This document shows positions 18,878 through 27,873 of a DNA stretch of 64,000 nucleotides, in pieces. The stretch's first letter is position 1, and the number at the start of each line of letters is the position of its first letter. The stretch comes from Natronococcus sp. A-GB7 (lineage in GTDB: Archaea > Halobacteriota > Halobacteria > Halobacteriales > Natrialbaceae). The notes below the pieces were generated by a model. The model saw only the letters and a list, made by a program, of their open reading frames with translations. It was not told where the DNA came from and ran no database searches. The stretch is from contig NZ_JARUKV010000009.1 of the NCBI RefSeq assembly GCF_029688865.1, positions 100,285-164,284 on the forward strand, given 5' to 3'. Both the position numbers and the translations under genes were made by a program.

Positions 18878-19618
18878 TCACACCGTCTCGGGAAGCCAGC
18901 CGCCGTCGACCTCGATGTTCTCGCCGCTGACGTACTCACTGTCGGGATCGAGGAAGAACAGCAGCGGGTTGATCAGGTCGTCGAAGCTCGCGGGGCGGTC
19001 CCGCGGGAGTTCCTCGGGGAATTCGTCGGAGTTCTCGACGACGTACGGCGAGACGGCGTTGACGGTGATCCCGTCGTCCCGGGTGTCGGCGGCGAGCATC
19101 CGCGTGAACATCAACACGCCCGCCTTCGCGACGAAGTACGGGAAGTTCTTCGGGCTCACCAGTCCCTTCTCCGAGGAGGCGTAGCCGACGTTGACGATCC
19201 GGGCGTAGTCGGCCTCCCGCATCGACGGGAGCGCGCGCTTCGAACAGAGGTAGGTGCCGTTGACGTTGGTCTCGAGCACCCGATTCCAGCTGTCGAACTC
19301 GAGCTCCTCCCAGTGGGCGGGCGCGAAGTCGCCGACGTTGTTCACGAGGACGTCGACGTCGCCGAGTTCGGCCTCGACGGCCGCGAAGAGCCCGTCGACG
19401 CTCTCGGGATCGGTGACGTCGCCCTGCACCGTCATCGCCTCCGGCGCGCCCCGATCGCGGGCCGACTCGGCAACCTCCCGGGCGGCGTCCGCGCTGGTGT
19501 GGTAGTGAACCGCGGTTTTCGCCCCGCAGTCGGCGGTCGCGAGCAGGAGTTCGCGGCCGACGCCCCTCGCGCTACCCGTGACGAGGACGGTCCGGTTCGA
19601 GAGATCGGGATCGTTCAT
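18878..19618 (-). CDS. SDR family NAD(P)-dependent oxidoreductase
   Basis: From the ATG at 19618 this is a 246-residue classical short-chain dehydrogenase. It has the cofactor motif TGSARGVG near residue 13, NNVG near 91, and the catalytic Tyr-x3-Lys as YFVAK near residue 160. Gln/Asp usage after the second strand is not decisive for NAD versus NADP. The C-terminus (YVSGENIEVDGGW) is typical of 3-oxoacyl-ACP-reductase-like SDRs. Substrate unknown. Confidence 0.88.
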   Translation of the reverse strand: MNDPDLSNRTVLVTGSARGVGRELLLATADCGAKTAVHYHTSADAAREVAESARDRGAPEAMTVQGDVTDPESVDGLFAAVEAELGDVDVLVNNVGDFAPAHWEELEFDSWNRVLETNVNGTYLCSKRALPSMREADYARIVNVGYASSEKGLVSPKNFPYFVAKAGVLMFTRMLAADTRDDGITVNAVSPYVVENSDEFPEELPRDRPASFDDLINPLLFFLDPDSEYVSGENIEVDGGWLPETV

Positions 19619-19696
19619 ATCGCGTTCGTCGGCGACAGCGGGCAAAAGCGACCCGGAACCGGCGACTGGCGCGCGGAACCCACTCCCGAACTCCCG

Positions 19697-19704
19697 AATT
19701 TAAG
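19697..19704 (+). promoter_or_regulatory. TATA-like box of first uspA gene
   Basis: atttaagt lies about 25-32 nt upstream of the uspA ATG at 19729, where a leaderless haloarchaeal transcript would place its TATA box. Confidence 0.55.
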
Positions 19705-19728
19705 TCGGCACCGATACATAGAGCGGAT

Positions 19729-20196
19729 ATGACGCTACAGACGATTCTCCTCGCCGTCGGTCCGGGCGACGCCGACCGCACCGACGAGCTCGCGGAGACG
19801 GTGATCGAAGTCGCACAGCCCGCAGACGCGACGGTCGTTCTGGCCCACGTCTTCACCCAGGACGAGTACAACGAGGTGCTCGAGAACCTCGAGATGGACG
19901 ACGAGAGCGGTCAGGTCCGTCCCGACGAGGTCGCCTCCCGACACTCGACGATCAGGGACCTGCGCCGGAAACTCGAGGCGGCGGACGTCGACTACGACGT
20001 CCGCGGCGATATCGGCGACCACGGCTCGACGATCGTCGAGCTGGCGACCGGAGTGGCCGCCGATCGGGTCGTCGTCGGCGGTCGTCGGCGCTCGCCGACC
20101 GGAAAGGCCGTCTTCGGCTCGACGGCCCAGGAGGTTTTGCTCTCCTCGCCGTGTCCGGTAACGTTCGTCCGAGAACGCCAGGAGGCGGAGGAGTGA
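19729..20196 (+). CDS. Universal stress protein (UspA), first of tandem pair
   Basis: This 155-residue single-domain Usp has an N-terminal strand LQTILLAVGPGDADR, an acidic middle helix and the C-terminal nucleotide-binding motif VVVGGRRRSPTGKAVFGSTAQ (cited only by pattern G-x2-R-x-S-P). It is followed by a clear paralogue at 20340. UspA proteins bind ATP or AMP and support stress survival; the exact role is unknown. Confidence 0.9.
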   Translation: MTLQTILLAVGPGDADRTDELAETVIEVAQPADATVVLAHVFTQDEYNEVLENLEMDDESGQVRPDEVASRHSTIRDLRRKLEAADVDYDVRGDIGDHGSTIVELATGVAADRVVVGGRRRSPTGKAVFGSTAQEVLLSSPCPVTFVRERQEAEE

Positions 20197-20339
20197 GGCG
20201 GTTCGTTACACCGAGCTCCGAACTCGCGGAGCGGTCGCGGCTGCACCGGAACTGACGACGACCACGCCCTCTGAAGCGGCGTCGGTGACCGACTGCGGGA
20301 TCGCGAACCGTTAAGCGGGTGGGAATGACACGTACTCGC

Positions 20340-20804
20340 ATGGCTATCGATACCGTCTTGCTCGCAGTCGGGCCGATGGACACCGTCCGGGCCGAGGAAC
20401 TCGCCGAGACCGTCCTCGAGATCGCGGCCCCGCTCGAGGCGACCGTCGTGATCGGTCACGCCTTCACCGAGGCGGAGTACGAGGAGTTCCGCGAGAATCT
20501 GGGGTTCGAGGAGCGCGTCGAGGACGTCGACCCCACCGCGGTCGCGGCCCGCCGGGCGCCGGTTCCCGACCTCGAGGAGCGTCTCTCGGCGGCTGGCGTC
20601 GAGACCGAGGTTCGGGGCGCACTCGGCGACGTGGCCACCGAGGTCGTCGAGATGGCGCGGGCGGTCGACGCCGACCGGCTGGTCGTCGGCGGACGCCGGC
20701 GCTCACCGGCCGAGAAGGCGGTGCTCGGCTCGGTCTCCCAGGAGATCATCCTCGCGGCTCCCTGTCCGGTCACGTACTACCGGGATCTCGACGTGATGGA
20801 GTGA
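20340..20804 (+). CDS. Universal stress protein (UspA), second of tandem pair
   Basis: From the ATG at 20340 this 154-residue protein is a close paralogue of the preceding gene. It shares the start IDTVLLAVGPMD, the AEYEEFRENL helix and the C-terminal VVGGRRRSPAEKAVLGSVSQE block. A taag-type TATA element (about 20310) sits about 28 nt upstream, so it probably has its own promoter despite the tandem arrangement. Confidence 0.9.
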   Translation: MAIDTVLLAVGPMDTVRAEELAETVLEIAAPLEATVVIGHAFTEAEYEEFRENLGFEERVEDVDPTAVAARRAPVPDLEERLSAAGVETEVRGALGDVATEVVEMARAVDADRLVVGGRRRSPAEKAVLGSVSQEIILAAPCPVTYYRDLDVME

Positions 20805-20817
20805 GCGGGGCGGACGG

Positions 20818-21270
20818 CTACTCGCCCTCGCCCGCGGTCCGTTCCGTCGGCTCGTCCCGGTCCGCCCGTTCCTTCCACCGTCGTTCCTGCCGTCGCTCGG
20901 GAACGTGGCGTCGACCGTCGACTAGCTCCCGCCGGACGCGGGCCTCGAGCGCGGCCGTCTCGGCCAGCAGCGTCCCCTGGAAGTCCTCGAGGACGTCGTA
21001 CGACCAGCGGTCACCGTCGACGACGCCGTGGGGGAGTAGCTGGGTTCGGATCGCGTCGGCGAGCTCGTCGTGGCCGCTTTCCCTGAGCAGCCGTTCGGCG
21101 TCGTCGAGATGGTCCATCCCGTGGCCCGTCGCGTGGTGGAACTCGAGCAGACAGCCCTGGGCGCGCTGGAGCCACTCGAATCCGAGTTCGACCTCGTGGA
21201 GCGCCTCGAGCTCCGCATCGGTGAGCGCAGCACCTGGAACCGGATCGGAGTCGTACTCGTCGGTTGCCAT
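20818..21270 (-). CDS. Conserved haloarchaeal protein of unknown function
   Basis: This 150-residue soluble acidic protein has a helical N-terminal half containing FHHATGHGMDHLDDAERLLRE, whose three histidines and aspartates could bind a metal. The basic/arginine-rich C-terminal tail (RRHVPERRQERRWKERADR) is unusual for this proteome. It is convergent with the second uspA gene. I do not recognise the family. Confidence 0.7.
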   Translation of the reverse strand: MATDEYDSDPVPGAALTDAELEALHEVELGFEWLQRAQGCLLEFHHATGHGMDHLDDAERLLRESGHDELADAIRTQLLPHGVVDGDRWSYDVLEDFQGTLLAETAALEARVRRELVDGRRHVPERRQERRWKERADRDEPTERTAGEGE

Positions 21271-21385
21271 ATGTTACCTATGGTCTCACGTGACATACCT
21301 GTGGCGCCCGATCTGCCCTCGGTCGCTACTCGGGGTCGAGTGAAGATACCGGTAGTTAAGTACGACGACCGTGCTCTGCTGTAGT

Positions 21386-22363
21386 ATGGTCTACTACGCG
21401 GGCGTCGATCTCGGTGCGACCAACGTCCGGGCGGCCGTCGCGACCGACGACGCGACGACGATCGGCATCAGTCGCAACGGGACGCCGCGAGGCCCCACCG
21501 GAATCGACGTCACCGAGGGCGTCCTTCGAACGCTTCGCGAGGCGTGTGGCGACGCCGGGGTCGCGCCCGAGGAGATCGTCGCCGCGGGCATCGGTTCGAT
21601 CGGCCCGTTCGACCTCGCGGAGGGGGCGGTGATCGACCCGGCGAACCTGCCCGACTCGATCGACCGCATCCCGCTGACGGGTCCGATCGAGAAGCTCATC
21701 GGCAGCGACGAAGTTCACCTCCACAACGACACCACCGCCGGCGTCATCGGCGAGCGGTTCCACGCCGCGCGCAACCCCGACGACATGGTCTATATTACGA
21801 TCTCCTCGGGGATTGGTGCCGGCGTCTGCTGTGACGGCGATATCCTCGCCGGCTGGGACGGCAACGCCGGCGAGGTCGGCCACTGCGTCGTCGATCCTCG
21901 AGGGCGGCTGACCTGTGGCTGCGGTCACGACGGCCACTGGGAGGCGTACTGTTCGGGCAACGGCATTCCCGACTTCGCACGGTTGCTGGCCGACGACGAT
22001 CCGACCGTCTCGACGGAGCTCCCCCTCGAGAGTCCCGATTTCACCGCGAAGGACGTCTTCGAGCTGGCCGGCGGGGACGAGCTGGCCGACTACACCATCG
22101 AGCAGCTCGCCCACTGGAACGCGATCGGGGTCACGAACGTCGTCCAGTCGTTCGCGCCGATCGTCGTCTCCTTCGGCGGGGCCGTCGCCCTGTACAACGA
22201 GGAGCTGGTCGTCGACCCGATCCGCGAACGCGTCTCGGAGATGCTGTTGAACAACGTTCCCGAGATCCGGGTCACCGACCACGGCGACGACGTCGTCCTC
22301 GAGGGGGCGATCGCCAGCGCCCTCACCGAGGGGACCGGCGACAGGGAGCGGATGCGAAGCTGA
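21386..22363 (+). CDS. ROK family sugar kinase (glucokinase-like)
   Basis: From the ATG at 21386 this is 325 residues of the actin-like sugar kinase superfamily. It has phosphate-1 motif GVDLGATNVRAAV at the start, catalytic Asp in HLHNDTTAGVIGE near residue 116, and phosphate-2 motif ISSGIGAGV. A ROK zinc site follows: GHCVVDPRGRLTCGCGHDGHWEAYC, cited by its His and Cys residues. The product is most simply an ATP-dependent glucose or related hexose kinase. Sugar specificity cannot be settled from the sequence. Confidence 0.87.
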   Translation: MVYYAGVDLGATNVRAAVATDDATTIGISRNGTPRGPTGIDVTEGVLRTLREACGDAGVAPEEIVAAGIGSIGPFDLAEGAVIDPANLPDSIDRIPLTGPIEKLIGSDEVHLHNDTTAGVIGERFHAARNPDDMVYITISSGIGAGVCCDGDILAGWDGNAGEVGHCVVDPRGRLTCGCGHDGHWEAYCSGNGIPDFARLLADDDPTVSTELPLESPDFTAKDVFELAGGDELADYTIEQLAHWNAIGVTNVVQSFAPIVVSFGGAVALYNEELVVDPIRERVSEMLLNNVPEIRVTDHGDDVVLEGAIASALTEGTGDRERMRS

Positions 22364-22684
22364 GGCCGGCCGCCGTCAGTCGGCTCCGGCGCACCCGCGT
22401 GCCGTCGTCCGCGCGTGCCGGGACGTCGGGACGATACCAACACTGCTCGAGCCGCCTCTTGGGCCGTTTCGTTCGTCGGTCCGGCTCCCCAACTCGAGGA
22501 ACGCCGAGAGCAGCCCTCCCGCCGCGAGTCGCGGTTGTGCTCTCGCGGGCAACGCGGCCGCTCGGGACGACGCGTTCGACTCGTCGAGCGCGCCCGGACT
22601 GGAATCGGTCCGTCGGCGCTGTATCGAACGATCGTGAGGGTTTCGGACCAAACCTATTCATCGCTCGAGTGCTTAGGTCGGGCG
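22364..22684. other. Intergenic region, no gene seen
   Basis: The 321 bases between the ROK kinase and the NifU-type gene contain short open frames on both strands, all rich in Arg/Pro and unlike the acidic local proteome. I see no gene here. A TATA-like cctattca around 22655 probably serves the NifU-type gene. Confidence 0.6.
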
Positions 22685-23047
22685 ATGACTGACTCCGAGG
22701 ACGACCCGCTCAAAGACCGAGTCGAGACGTGGCTCACGCGCGAGATGCCGATCATCCAGATGCACGGGGGAACCAGCGCGGTTCGGAAGGCCGACCCCGA
22801 CGACGGCGAGGTTATCATCGAACTCGGCGGCGGCTGCAAGGGGTGTTCGGTCGGCGACATCACGACGAGTAACATCGAGGCCGAACTGATCACGTGGTCC
22901 GAGATCGACGAGGTCACGGTTCGCATCCCGGACGCCCGCGAGAGCCTCGGCGGGCCGGATCAGGCCGAGTCGATCATGGGCGTCGACCGCACCGAGGGCG
23001 GGCGGGGCGACTGGGGCTCCTCGAACCCCGGCGAGGACCACCTCTGA
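22685..23047 (+). CDS. NifU C-terminal-domain iron-sulfur scaffold protein
   Basis: From the ATG at 22685 the protein has 120 residues. It contains the Nfu/NifU-C motif GGGCKGCSVGDITT around residue 52, whose C-x2-C pair binds a [4Fe-4S] cluster between two subunits for delivery to apo-proteins. The surrounding sequence (MPIIQMHGGTSAVRKAD and VTVRIPDARE) fits the family. The last 30 residues are a polar extension. Cytosolic iron-sulfur cluster transfer is the likely job. Confidence 0.87.
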   Translation: MTDSEDDPLKDRVETWLTREMPIIQMHGGTSAVRKADPDDGEVIIELGGGCKGCSVGDITTSNIEAELITWSEIDEVTVRIPDARESLGGPDQAESIMGVDRTEGGRGDWGSSNPGEDHL

Positions 23048-23142
23048 GTCCGATCTCGAGCGGCCGTGCCGGCTGTTGACACGGCCGGAGAGTTTTGGGA
23101 AGTCCTATATCCTTTTACACGCCCATTACGGAGTCACAGAGT

Positions 23143-23190
23143 ATGACAACGCCTGGACGCCCACAGTTCGGAGGTGACGACGATGGCTGA
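23143..23190 (+). CDS. Possible 15-residue leader ORF before ACT-hom operon
   Basis: An ATG at 23143 starts a 15-codon frame (MTTPGRPQFGGDDDG) whose stop at 23188-23190 overlaps the ACT gene's start at 23183. A TATA-like region (ctatatcctttta, about 23105-23117) lies at the right distance for a leaderless start at this ATG. It could be a translated leader that sets up re-initiation at the ACT gene, or chance. Confidence 0.35.
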   Translation: MTTPGRPQFGGDDDG

Positions 23191-23743
23191 CGTGCCCGAG
23201 TCCGACGAGGAGGAACCCGAGACCGACGGCGGCGTACGCGCCTACACCGTCCGCCTCGAGCTGGTCGACGAGCCCGGCGAGTTGCTCCGCGCGCTCGAGC
23301 CGATCTCGGCCAACGGCGGCAACCTCCTGAGCATCCACCACGAGCGCGGCAACATCACGCCGCGGGGCCACATCCCCGTCGAGGTCGACCTCGAGAGCCC
23401 GCCCGAGCGCTTCGACGGGATCGTCGACGCGCTGCGAGACGCCGGCATCAACGTGATCCAGGCCGGCGCGGAACACTACGGCGAGGAGCTCTCGGTCGTC
23501 CTGGTCGGCGACCTCGTCGAGACCGACCTCTCGGAGACGCTCTCGCGGATCGAGGACGAAGCCGACGCGGTCGTCAAGGACCTCTCGCTTGCGGCCCCAG
23601 AGGGAACGAACGCGACCGCGAGCGCGCGACTCCGACTCGCGATCGACTCCGGGCGCGCCGAGCGGGTCTTCGAGGCGATTCGCGCCGTCGGCACCGACAA
23701 GGAGCTGACCGTCGTCGAGCCGCTGGTCGGGGGTGAGGCCTGA
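23183..23743 (+). CDS. Two-ACT-domain protein, likely regulator of homoserine dehydrogenase
   Basis: The ATG at 23183 is preceded by gaggtga 7-13 nt upstream, a good ribosome-binding site, and gives 186 residues. The first ACT domain (about 17-85) shows LVDEPGELLRALEPISANGGNLLSI-type topology (LVDEPGEL, then NGGNLLSIHHERG). The second half (about 95-180) looks like a second ACT-like unit. ACT domains bind amino acids; threonine or methionine is likely from context. Its stop overlaps the hom start by one base (tgatg), so it is co-translated with homoserine dehydrogenase, which lacks its own ACT domain. Confidence 0.87.
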   Translation: MADVPESDEEEPETDGGVRAYTVRLELVDEPGELLRALEPISANGGNLLSIHHERGNITPRGHIPVEVDLESPPERFDGIVDALRDAGINVIQAGAEHYGEELSVVLVGDLVETDLSETLSRIEDEADAVVKDLSLAAPEGTNATASARLRLAIDSGRAERVFEAIRAVGTDKELTVVEPLVGGEA

Positions 23744-24696
23744 TGCGACTCGCCATCGTCGGCGCGGGCGACGTCGGTCGGTCGGTCGCCGACCTGGCCG
23801 GCGAGTACGGCCACGAGGTCGTCGCGATCGCCGACTCGAGCGGCGCGGCGGTCGACGCCGACGGGATCGACGTCGAGCGCGCGCTCGAGCGCAAGGCCGG
23901 CGGTGAGTCCGTCGGCACCGCCGACCCCGCGACGCTCTTCGAGACCGACTACGACGTCCTCGTCGAGGCGACGCCGACGACGCTGGGCGACGCCGAGCCC
24001 GGCTTCACCCACGTCGAGCGCGCACTCGAGACCGACCACCACGTCGTGCTGGCGAACAAGGGACCCGTCGCCGAGCGCTACGAGGAGCTGCGCGCGCTCG
24101 AGGCCGACAGCGCGGGCTCGATCCGCTTCGAGGCGACCGTCGGCGGCGCCATCCCGGTGCTGTCGACGATCGAGGACTGTACGCCCCAGGCGGTGACAGC
24201 GGCCCGGGGCGTGCTCAACGGCACCGCGAACTTCATCCTCACGCGCATGGCCGCGGAGGGGTTAGACTACGAGCACGTCCTCGCGGAGGCCCAGGACCTC
24301 GGCGTCGCGGAGGCCGATCCCACCTTCGACGTCGACGGCACCGACGCCGCGCTGAAGTTCGTCATCCTGGCGAACGTGCTGGCCGACGGCGGGTTCTCGC
24401 TCGAGGACGCGACCGTCGAGGGTATCCAGGACATTCCCGGGAGCGCGCTCGAGCTCGCCGCCGAGGACGGCCGAACGATCCGGCTCATCGGCGAGGCCTC
24501 CCGGGAGGGTGTCCGCGTCGGACCGCGACTCGTCCCCGAAAACGGCGCGCTCGCGGTGACGGGGACGCGAAACATCGTCCAGCTCGAGACCAAACACGCG
24601 GGCAGCCTCCACAACAGCGGCCGGGGCGCGGGCGGTCCCGAGACCGCGACGGCGGTGCTGTCGGACGTCGGCCGGCTGCCGTCGCTCGAGGAGTAA
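23743..24696 (+). CDS. hom: Homoserine dehydrogenase
   Basis: This enzyme of the aspartate pathway reduces aspartate semialdehyde to homoserine, leading to threonine and methionine. The protein is 317 residues, the short form without a regulatory C-terminal ACT domain. It shows NAD(P)-binding GAGDVG at 8-13, catalytic-region ANKGPVA near 105, and the homoserine DH core VGGAIPVLSTIED and GVLNGTANFILTRM. Regulation is probably supplied in trans by the overlapping upstream ACT protein. Confidence 0.94.
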   Translation: MRLAIVGAGDVGRSVADLAGEYGHEVVAIADSSGAAVDADGIDVERALERKAGGESVGTADPATLFETDYDVLVEATPTTLGDAEPGFTHVERALETDHHVVLANKGPVAERYEELRALEADSAGSIRFEATVGGAIPVLSTIEDCTPQAVTAARGVLNGTANFILTRMAAEGLDYEHVLAEAQDLGVAEADPTFDVDGTDAALKFVILANVLADGGFSLEDATVEGIQDIPGSALELAAEDGRTIRLIGEASREGVRVGPRLVPENGALAVTGTRNIVQLETKHAGSLHNSGRGAGGPETATAVLSDVGRLPSLEE

Positions 24697-24723
24697 CGCA
24701 CGGGAACCGTTTTCGAGTCGGGT

Positions 24724-25920
24724 TCAGAGGAGTTCGCCGAGCCCGACCGCCGCGGTCTGGAGGCCGTAGCCGACGACGAGTCCGAAGACGAGCGATCCGA
24801 TCCAGGCGACCGCAGTCACCACCAGCTTTCGCTCGCTTACGGTGTCGCCGCCGACCGCGTAGCCGACGCCAGCCATCGCGCCGATGAAGATCTGGTTGAA
24901 CGACATCGGTATCCCGAAGAAGATCCCGATCTGGGCGAAGACGAACGACGGGATGAGGACGGCGATCGAGCGACGCGGACCGAGTTCGGAGTAATCCTGC
25001 GAGAGGGCCTTGATCATCCGCGGAGCGGCCATCCACGACCCGAGCAGAATACCGATCCCGCCGAACACTAACACGGGGACGACCGCGTCGACGGGGACGG
25101 TCCCCTCCACGAGCGGCAACAGCGGTCCGACCGCAAGGCCGACCTTGCCGGCGCCGGCGGTGAACGCGACGAGGGCACCCAGTGCGAGCAAGAATCGCCG
25201 TTGTGCCGCGACGGAATCTCGCTCGAGCGAGCGCGCGACGATCCAGGTGACGACAGCGGCGACGGCGAGTGTCACCGTTGCTGCGCCGACGAGGGACGGG
25301 CCAGGAAGCCCCGCCGCCGCGGCCGTCGCGAGTGACGCCTGTTCGCCCGGCGGACCGAGGAAGAGAAACTCCATGTTCGCGACGACGACGCCGACGATCC
25401 CCGCGAGCGCGGCGACGAGTCGCTTCTCCGAAACCGCCGTTCCCCGGAGAAGCAGCGTGAGCGCGTACGAGGGCGGGGCAACGGCGATCGGCGTCACCAG
25501 CCAGTAGAGCCCGATCTCGGTGTAGGTTCCCCAGGCCGGTTCGCCCCCGATCGCCAGCCCGACGCCGACGACGCTACCGGTGATGGCGAACGCGGTCGCG
25601 ATCGGATACCCCGCGAACACCCCCGCGGCGATGTAGGTCGCGGCGATCGTAAGCGCGATCGCCGAGGCGAGCGGCGACAGCGTCACGCCCTCGATGAGTC
25701 CCTCGCCGACGGTCTCGGTCACCGCCGCCCCCTGCAACACTGCGCCGGCGAACCCGAGGAGGCCGACGACGAACGCCGCTCGCAGCGTCGTGATCGCGTT
25801 CGCGCCGACCGCCGGTGCGAACGGCGTCGATCCGGACGATCCGGCGCCGATCGTCCACGCGGCAAAAAAGCTCGCGGCGATCGCCACGATAAACAGCAGT
25901 GCAGCGCTGAGTTCGATCAT
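24724..25920 (-). CDS. PiT-family inorganic phosphate transporter
   Basis: This 398-residue membrane protein has about ten helices. The PiT signature appears at the start: FFAAWTIGAGSSGSTPFAPAVGANAITTLRAA (core residues GANAITT), and a repeat half begins after a central loop near residue 215 with related glycine-rich segments. PiT proteins take up phosphate (or metal phosphate) with cations. The usual GAND motif reads GANA here. It is convergent with hom and divergent from the EF-1alpha gene. Confidence 0.88.
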   Translation of the reverse strand: MIELSAALLFIVAIAASFFAAWTIGAGSSGSTPFAPAVGANAITTLRAAFVVGLLGFAGAVLQGAAVTETVGEGLIEGVTLSPLASAIALTIAATYIAAGVFAGYPIATAFAITGSVVGVGLAIGGEPAWGTYTEIGLYWLVTPIAVAPPSYALTLLLRGTAVSEKRLVAALAGIVGVVVANMEFLFLGPPGEQASLATAAAAGLPGPSLVGAATVTLAVAAVVTWIVARSLERDSVAAQRRFLLALGALVAFTAGAGKVGLAVGPLLPLVEGTVPVDAVVPVLVFGGIGILLGSWMAAPRMIKALSQDYSELGPRRSIAVLIPSFVFAQIGIFFGIPMSFNQIFIGAMAGVGYAVGGDTVSERKLVVTAVAWIGSLVFGLVVGYGLQTAAVGLGELL

Positions 25921-26038
25921 CTGTAACCTTTGCTGACGCCGTCGGCGATGCGGGTACCGCCGAACGCCGCTAGTTCGTCCGGAAGGTGGATCCGAACAGC
26001 TATTTGAGTAACGGGCTCGTAATCCAGTTCGACCCGAC

Positions 26039-26054
26039 CGGCGTGTACACGCCG
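26039..26054. repeat. Perfect 16-bp palindrome in divergent promoter region
   Basis: cggcgtgtacacgccg is its own reverse complement. It lies between the divergent phosphate-transporter and EF-1alpha genes, roughly 120-135 nt from each start. A regulator site is possible; a 16-bp palindrome can also occur by chance about once in a window this size. Confidence 0.45.
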
Positions 26055-26158
26055 ATCGTGGTCGGAACCGTGTGCACTAGACACAAACCGCAAGCGGGCG
26101 TTGGGTTCGACCGAATACGCTTTCGAAATGGTTTTAACCGCAACGAGCAAAAGAGACC

Positions 26159-26166
26159 GATATAAG
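26159..26166 (+). promoter_or_regulatory. TATA box of EF-1alpha/S10 operon
   Basis: gatataag lies 25-32 nt upstream of the EF-1alpha ATG at 26191. An AT-rich tract (gttttaaccgcaacgagcaa) upstream could hold further elements. Confidence 0.6.
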
Positions 26167-26190
26167 CGCCTTTGCGCGTGAGCTACAACA

Positions 26191-27456
26191 ATGAGCGAAG
26201 ACAAACCCCACCAGAACCTGGCCATCATCGGTCACGTTGACCACGGGAAGAGTACGCTCGTGGGCCGACTCCTCTACGAAACGGGGAGCGTCCCGGAGCA
26301 CGTAATCGAACAGCACCGCGAAGAAGCCGAGGAGAAGGGCAAGGGCGGATTCGAGTTCGCCTACGTCATGGACAACCTCGCCGAGGAGCGAGAGCGTGGT
26401 GTCACCATCGACATCGCCCACCAGGAGTTCGACACCGACGATTACTACTTCACGATCGTCGACTGTCCTGGCCACCGCGACTTCGTCAAGAACATGATCA
26501 CTGGCGCGAGCCAGGCCGACAACGCCGTCCTCGTCGTCGCCGCTGACGACGGCGTCGCACCCCAGACCCAGGAGCACGTCTTCCTGGCCCGCACCCTGGG
26601 TATCGACGAGCTGATCATCGGCGTCAACAAGATGGACGTCGTCGACTACAAGGAGGACACCTTCGACGAGGTCGTCGAGGAAGTCAACCAGCTGCTCAAG
26701 CAGGTTCAGTTCCAGACCGACGGCGCCTCGTTCATCCCGATCTCGGCGTTCGAGGGCGACAACATCGCCGAGGAGTCCGAGAACACGCCGTGGTACGACG
26801 GCCGTACCCTGCTCGAGGCCCTGAACGACCTGCCGGAGCCGGAGCCGCCGACGGACGCGCCGCTCCGACTCCCGATCCAGGACGTTTACACGATCTCCGG
26901 CATCGGTACCGTCCCAGTCGGACGTATCGAGACCGGTATCATGAACATCGGCGACGACGTCTCCTTCCAGCCCAGCGACGTGGGCGGCGAGGTCAAGACG
27001 ATCGAGATGCACCACGAGGAGGTCCCCAAGGCCGAGCCCGGTGACAACGTCGGATTCAACGTCCGCGGCATCGGCAAGGACGACATCCGCCGCGGTGACG
27101 TCTGTGGTCCCGCCGACGACCCGCCAAGCGTCGCCGAGACGTTCCAGGCCCAGGTCGTCGTCATGCAGCACCCCTCGGTCATCACGGCCGGCTACACGCC
27201 GGTCTTCCACGCCCACACGGCCCAGGTCGCCTGTACGATCGAGTCCATCGACAAAAAGATGGACCCCGCAAGCGGCGAGGTCGCCGAGGAGAACCCCGAC
27301 TTCATCCAGTCGGGTGACGCTGCAGTCGTGACGATCCGACCGCAGAAGCCCCTCAGCATCGAACCGTCCAGCGAGATTCCCGAGCTCGGGAGCTTCGCCA
27401 TCCGTGACATGGGTCAGACCATCGCGGCCGGCAAGGTCCTCGAGGTCAACGAATAA
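26191..27456 (+). CDS. Translation elongation factor EF-1alpha
   Basis: The 421-residue archaeal aEF1A delivers aminoacyl-tRNA to the ribosome as a GTP complex. G-motifs are intact: GHVDHGKS at 14-21, DCPGH near 91, NKMD near 149. Domains 2 and 3 follow ([18 protein letters not shown], then the C-terminal barrel). Its stop is immediately followed by the S10 start codon with no spacer, the conserved archaeal str-operon end. Confidence 0.97.
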   Translation: MSEDKPHQNLAIIGHVDHGKSTLVGRLLYETGSVPEHVIEQHREEAEEKGKGGFEFAYVMDNLAEERERGVTIDIAHQEFDTDDYYFTIVDCPGHRDFVKNMITGASQADNAVLVVAADDGVAPQTQEHVFLARTLGIDELIIGVNKMDVVDYKEDTFDEVVEEVNQLLKQVQFQTDGASFIPISAFEGDNIAEESENTPWYDGRTLLEALNDLPEPEPPTDAPLRLPIQDVYTISGIGTVPVGRIETGIMNIGDDVSFQPSDVGGEVKTIEMHHEEVPKAEPGDNVGFNVRGIGKDDIRRGDVCGPADDPPSVAETFQAQVVVMQHPSVITAGYTPVFHAHTAQVACTIESIDKKMDPASGEVAEENPDFIQSGDAAVVTIRPQKPLSIEPSSEIPELGSFAIRDMGQTIAAGKVLEVNE

Positions 27457-27765
27457 ATGCAGCAGGCACGCGTTCGACTCGCGGGCACCAGTCCAGAGGA
27501 TCTAGACGACATCTGTGACGACGTCCGCGAGATCGCGAGCAACACCGGCGTCAACCTGAGCGGTCCGATCCCGCTGCCGACGAAGACCCTCGAGGTGCCG
27601 ACCCGGAAGTCGCCTGACGGCGAGGGCACCGCCACGTGGGAGCACTGGGAGATGCGCGTCCACAAGCGCCTGATCGATCTGGACGCCGACGAACGCGCAC
27701 TCCGCCAGCTCATGCGCATTCAGGTGCCGAACGACGTTTCGATCGAGATCGTCCTCGAAGACTGA
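27457..27765 (+). CDS. rpsJ: 30S ribosomal protein S10
   Basis: This 102-residue protein has the S10 core: [37 protein letters not shown] and the C-terminal [13 protein letters not shown]. It starts one base after the EF-1alpha stop, in the same operon. It is a component of the small-subunit head near the A-site. Confidence 0.97.
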   Translation: MQQARVRLAGTSPEDLDDICDDVREIASNTGVNLSGPIPLPTKTLEVPTRKSPDGEGTATWEHWEMRVHKRLIDLDADERALRQLMRIQVPNDVSIEIVLED

Positions 27766-27873
27766 TCTCGAGCGCGGATTTTCCGTTTTTTCGCGCCTCG
27801 TGAGCCGCGGTGCCGTCGTGGCAGGCGAATGTAGGCCGCGTGAACTTTTACCGCCGTATCCCATATCGGTAGT

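Noticed and set aside
22376..22651. 91-codon minus-strand frame in the gap before the NifU-type gene
   Set aside because: Rich in Arg, Ser and Ala, with low acidity unlike the local proteome, and no recognisable start signal or domain.
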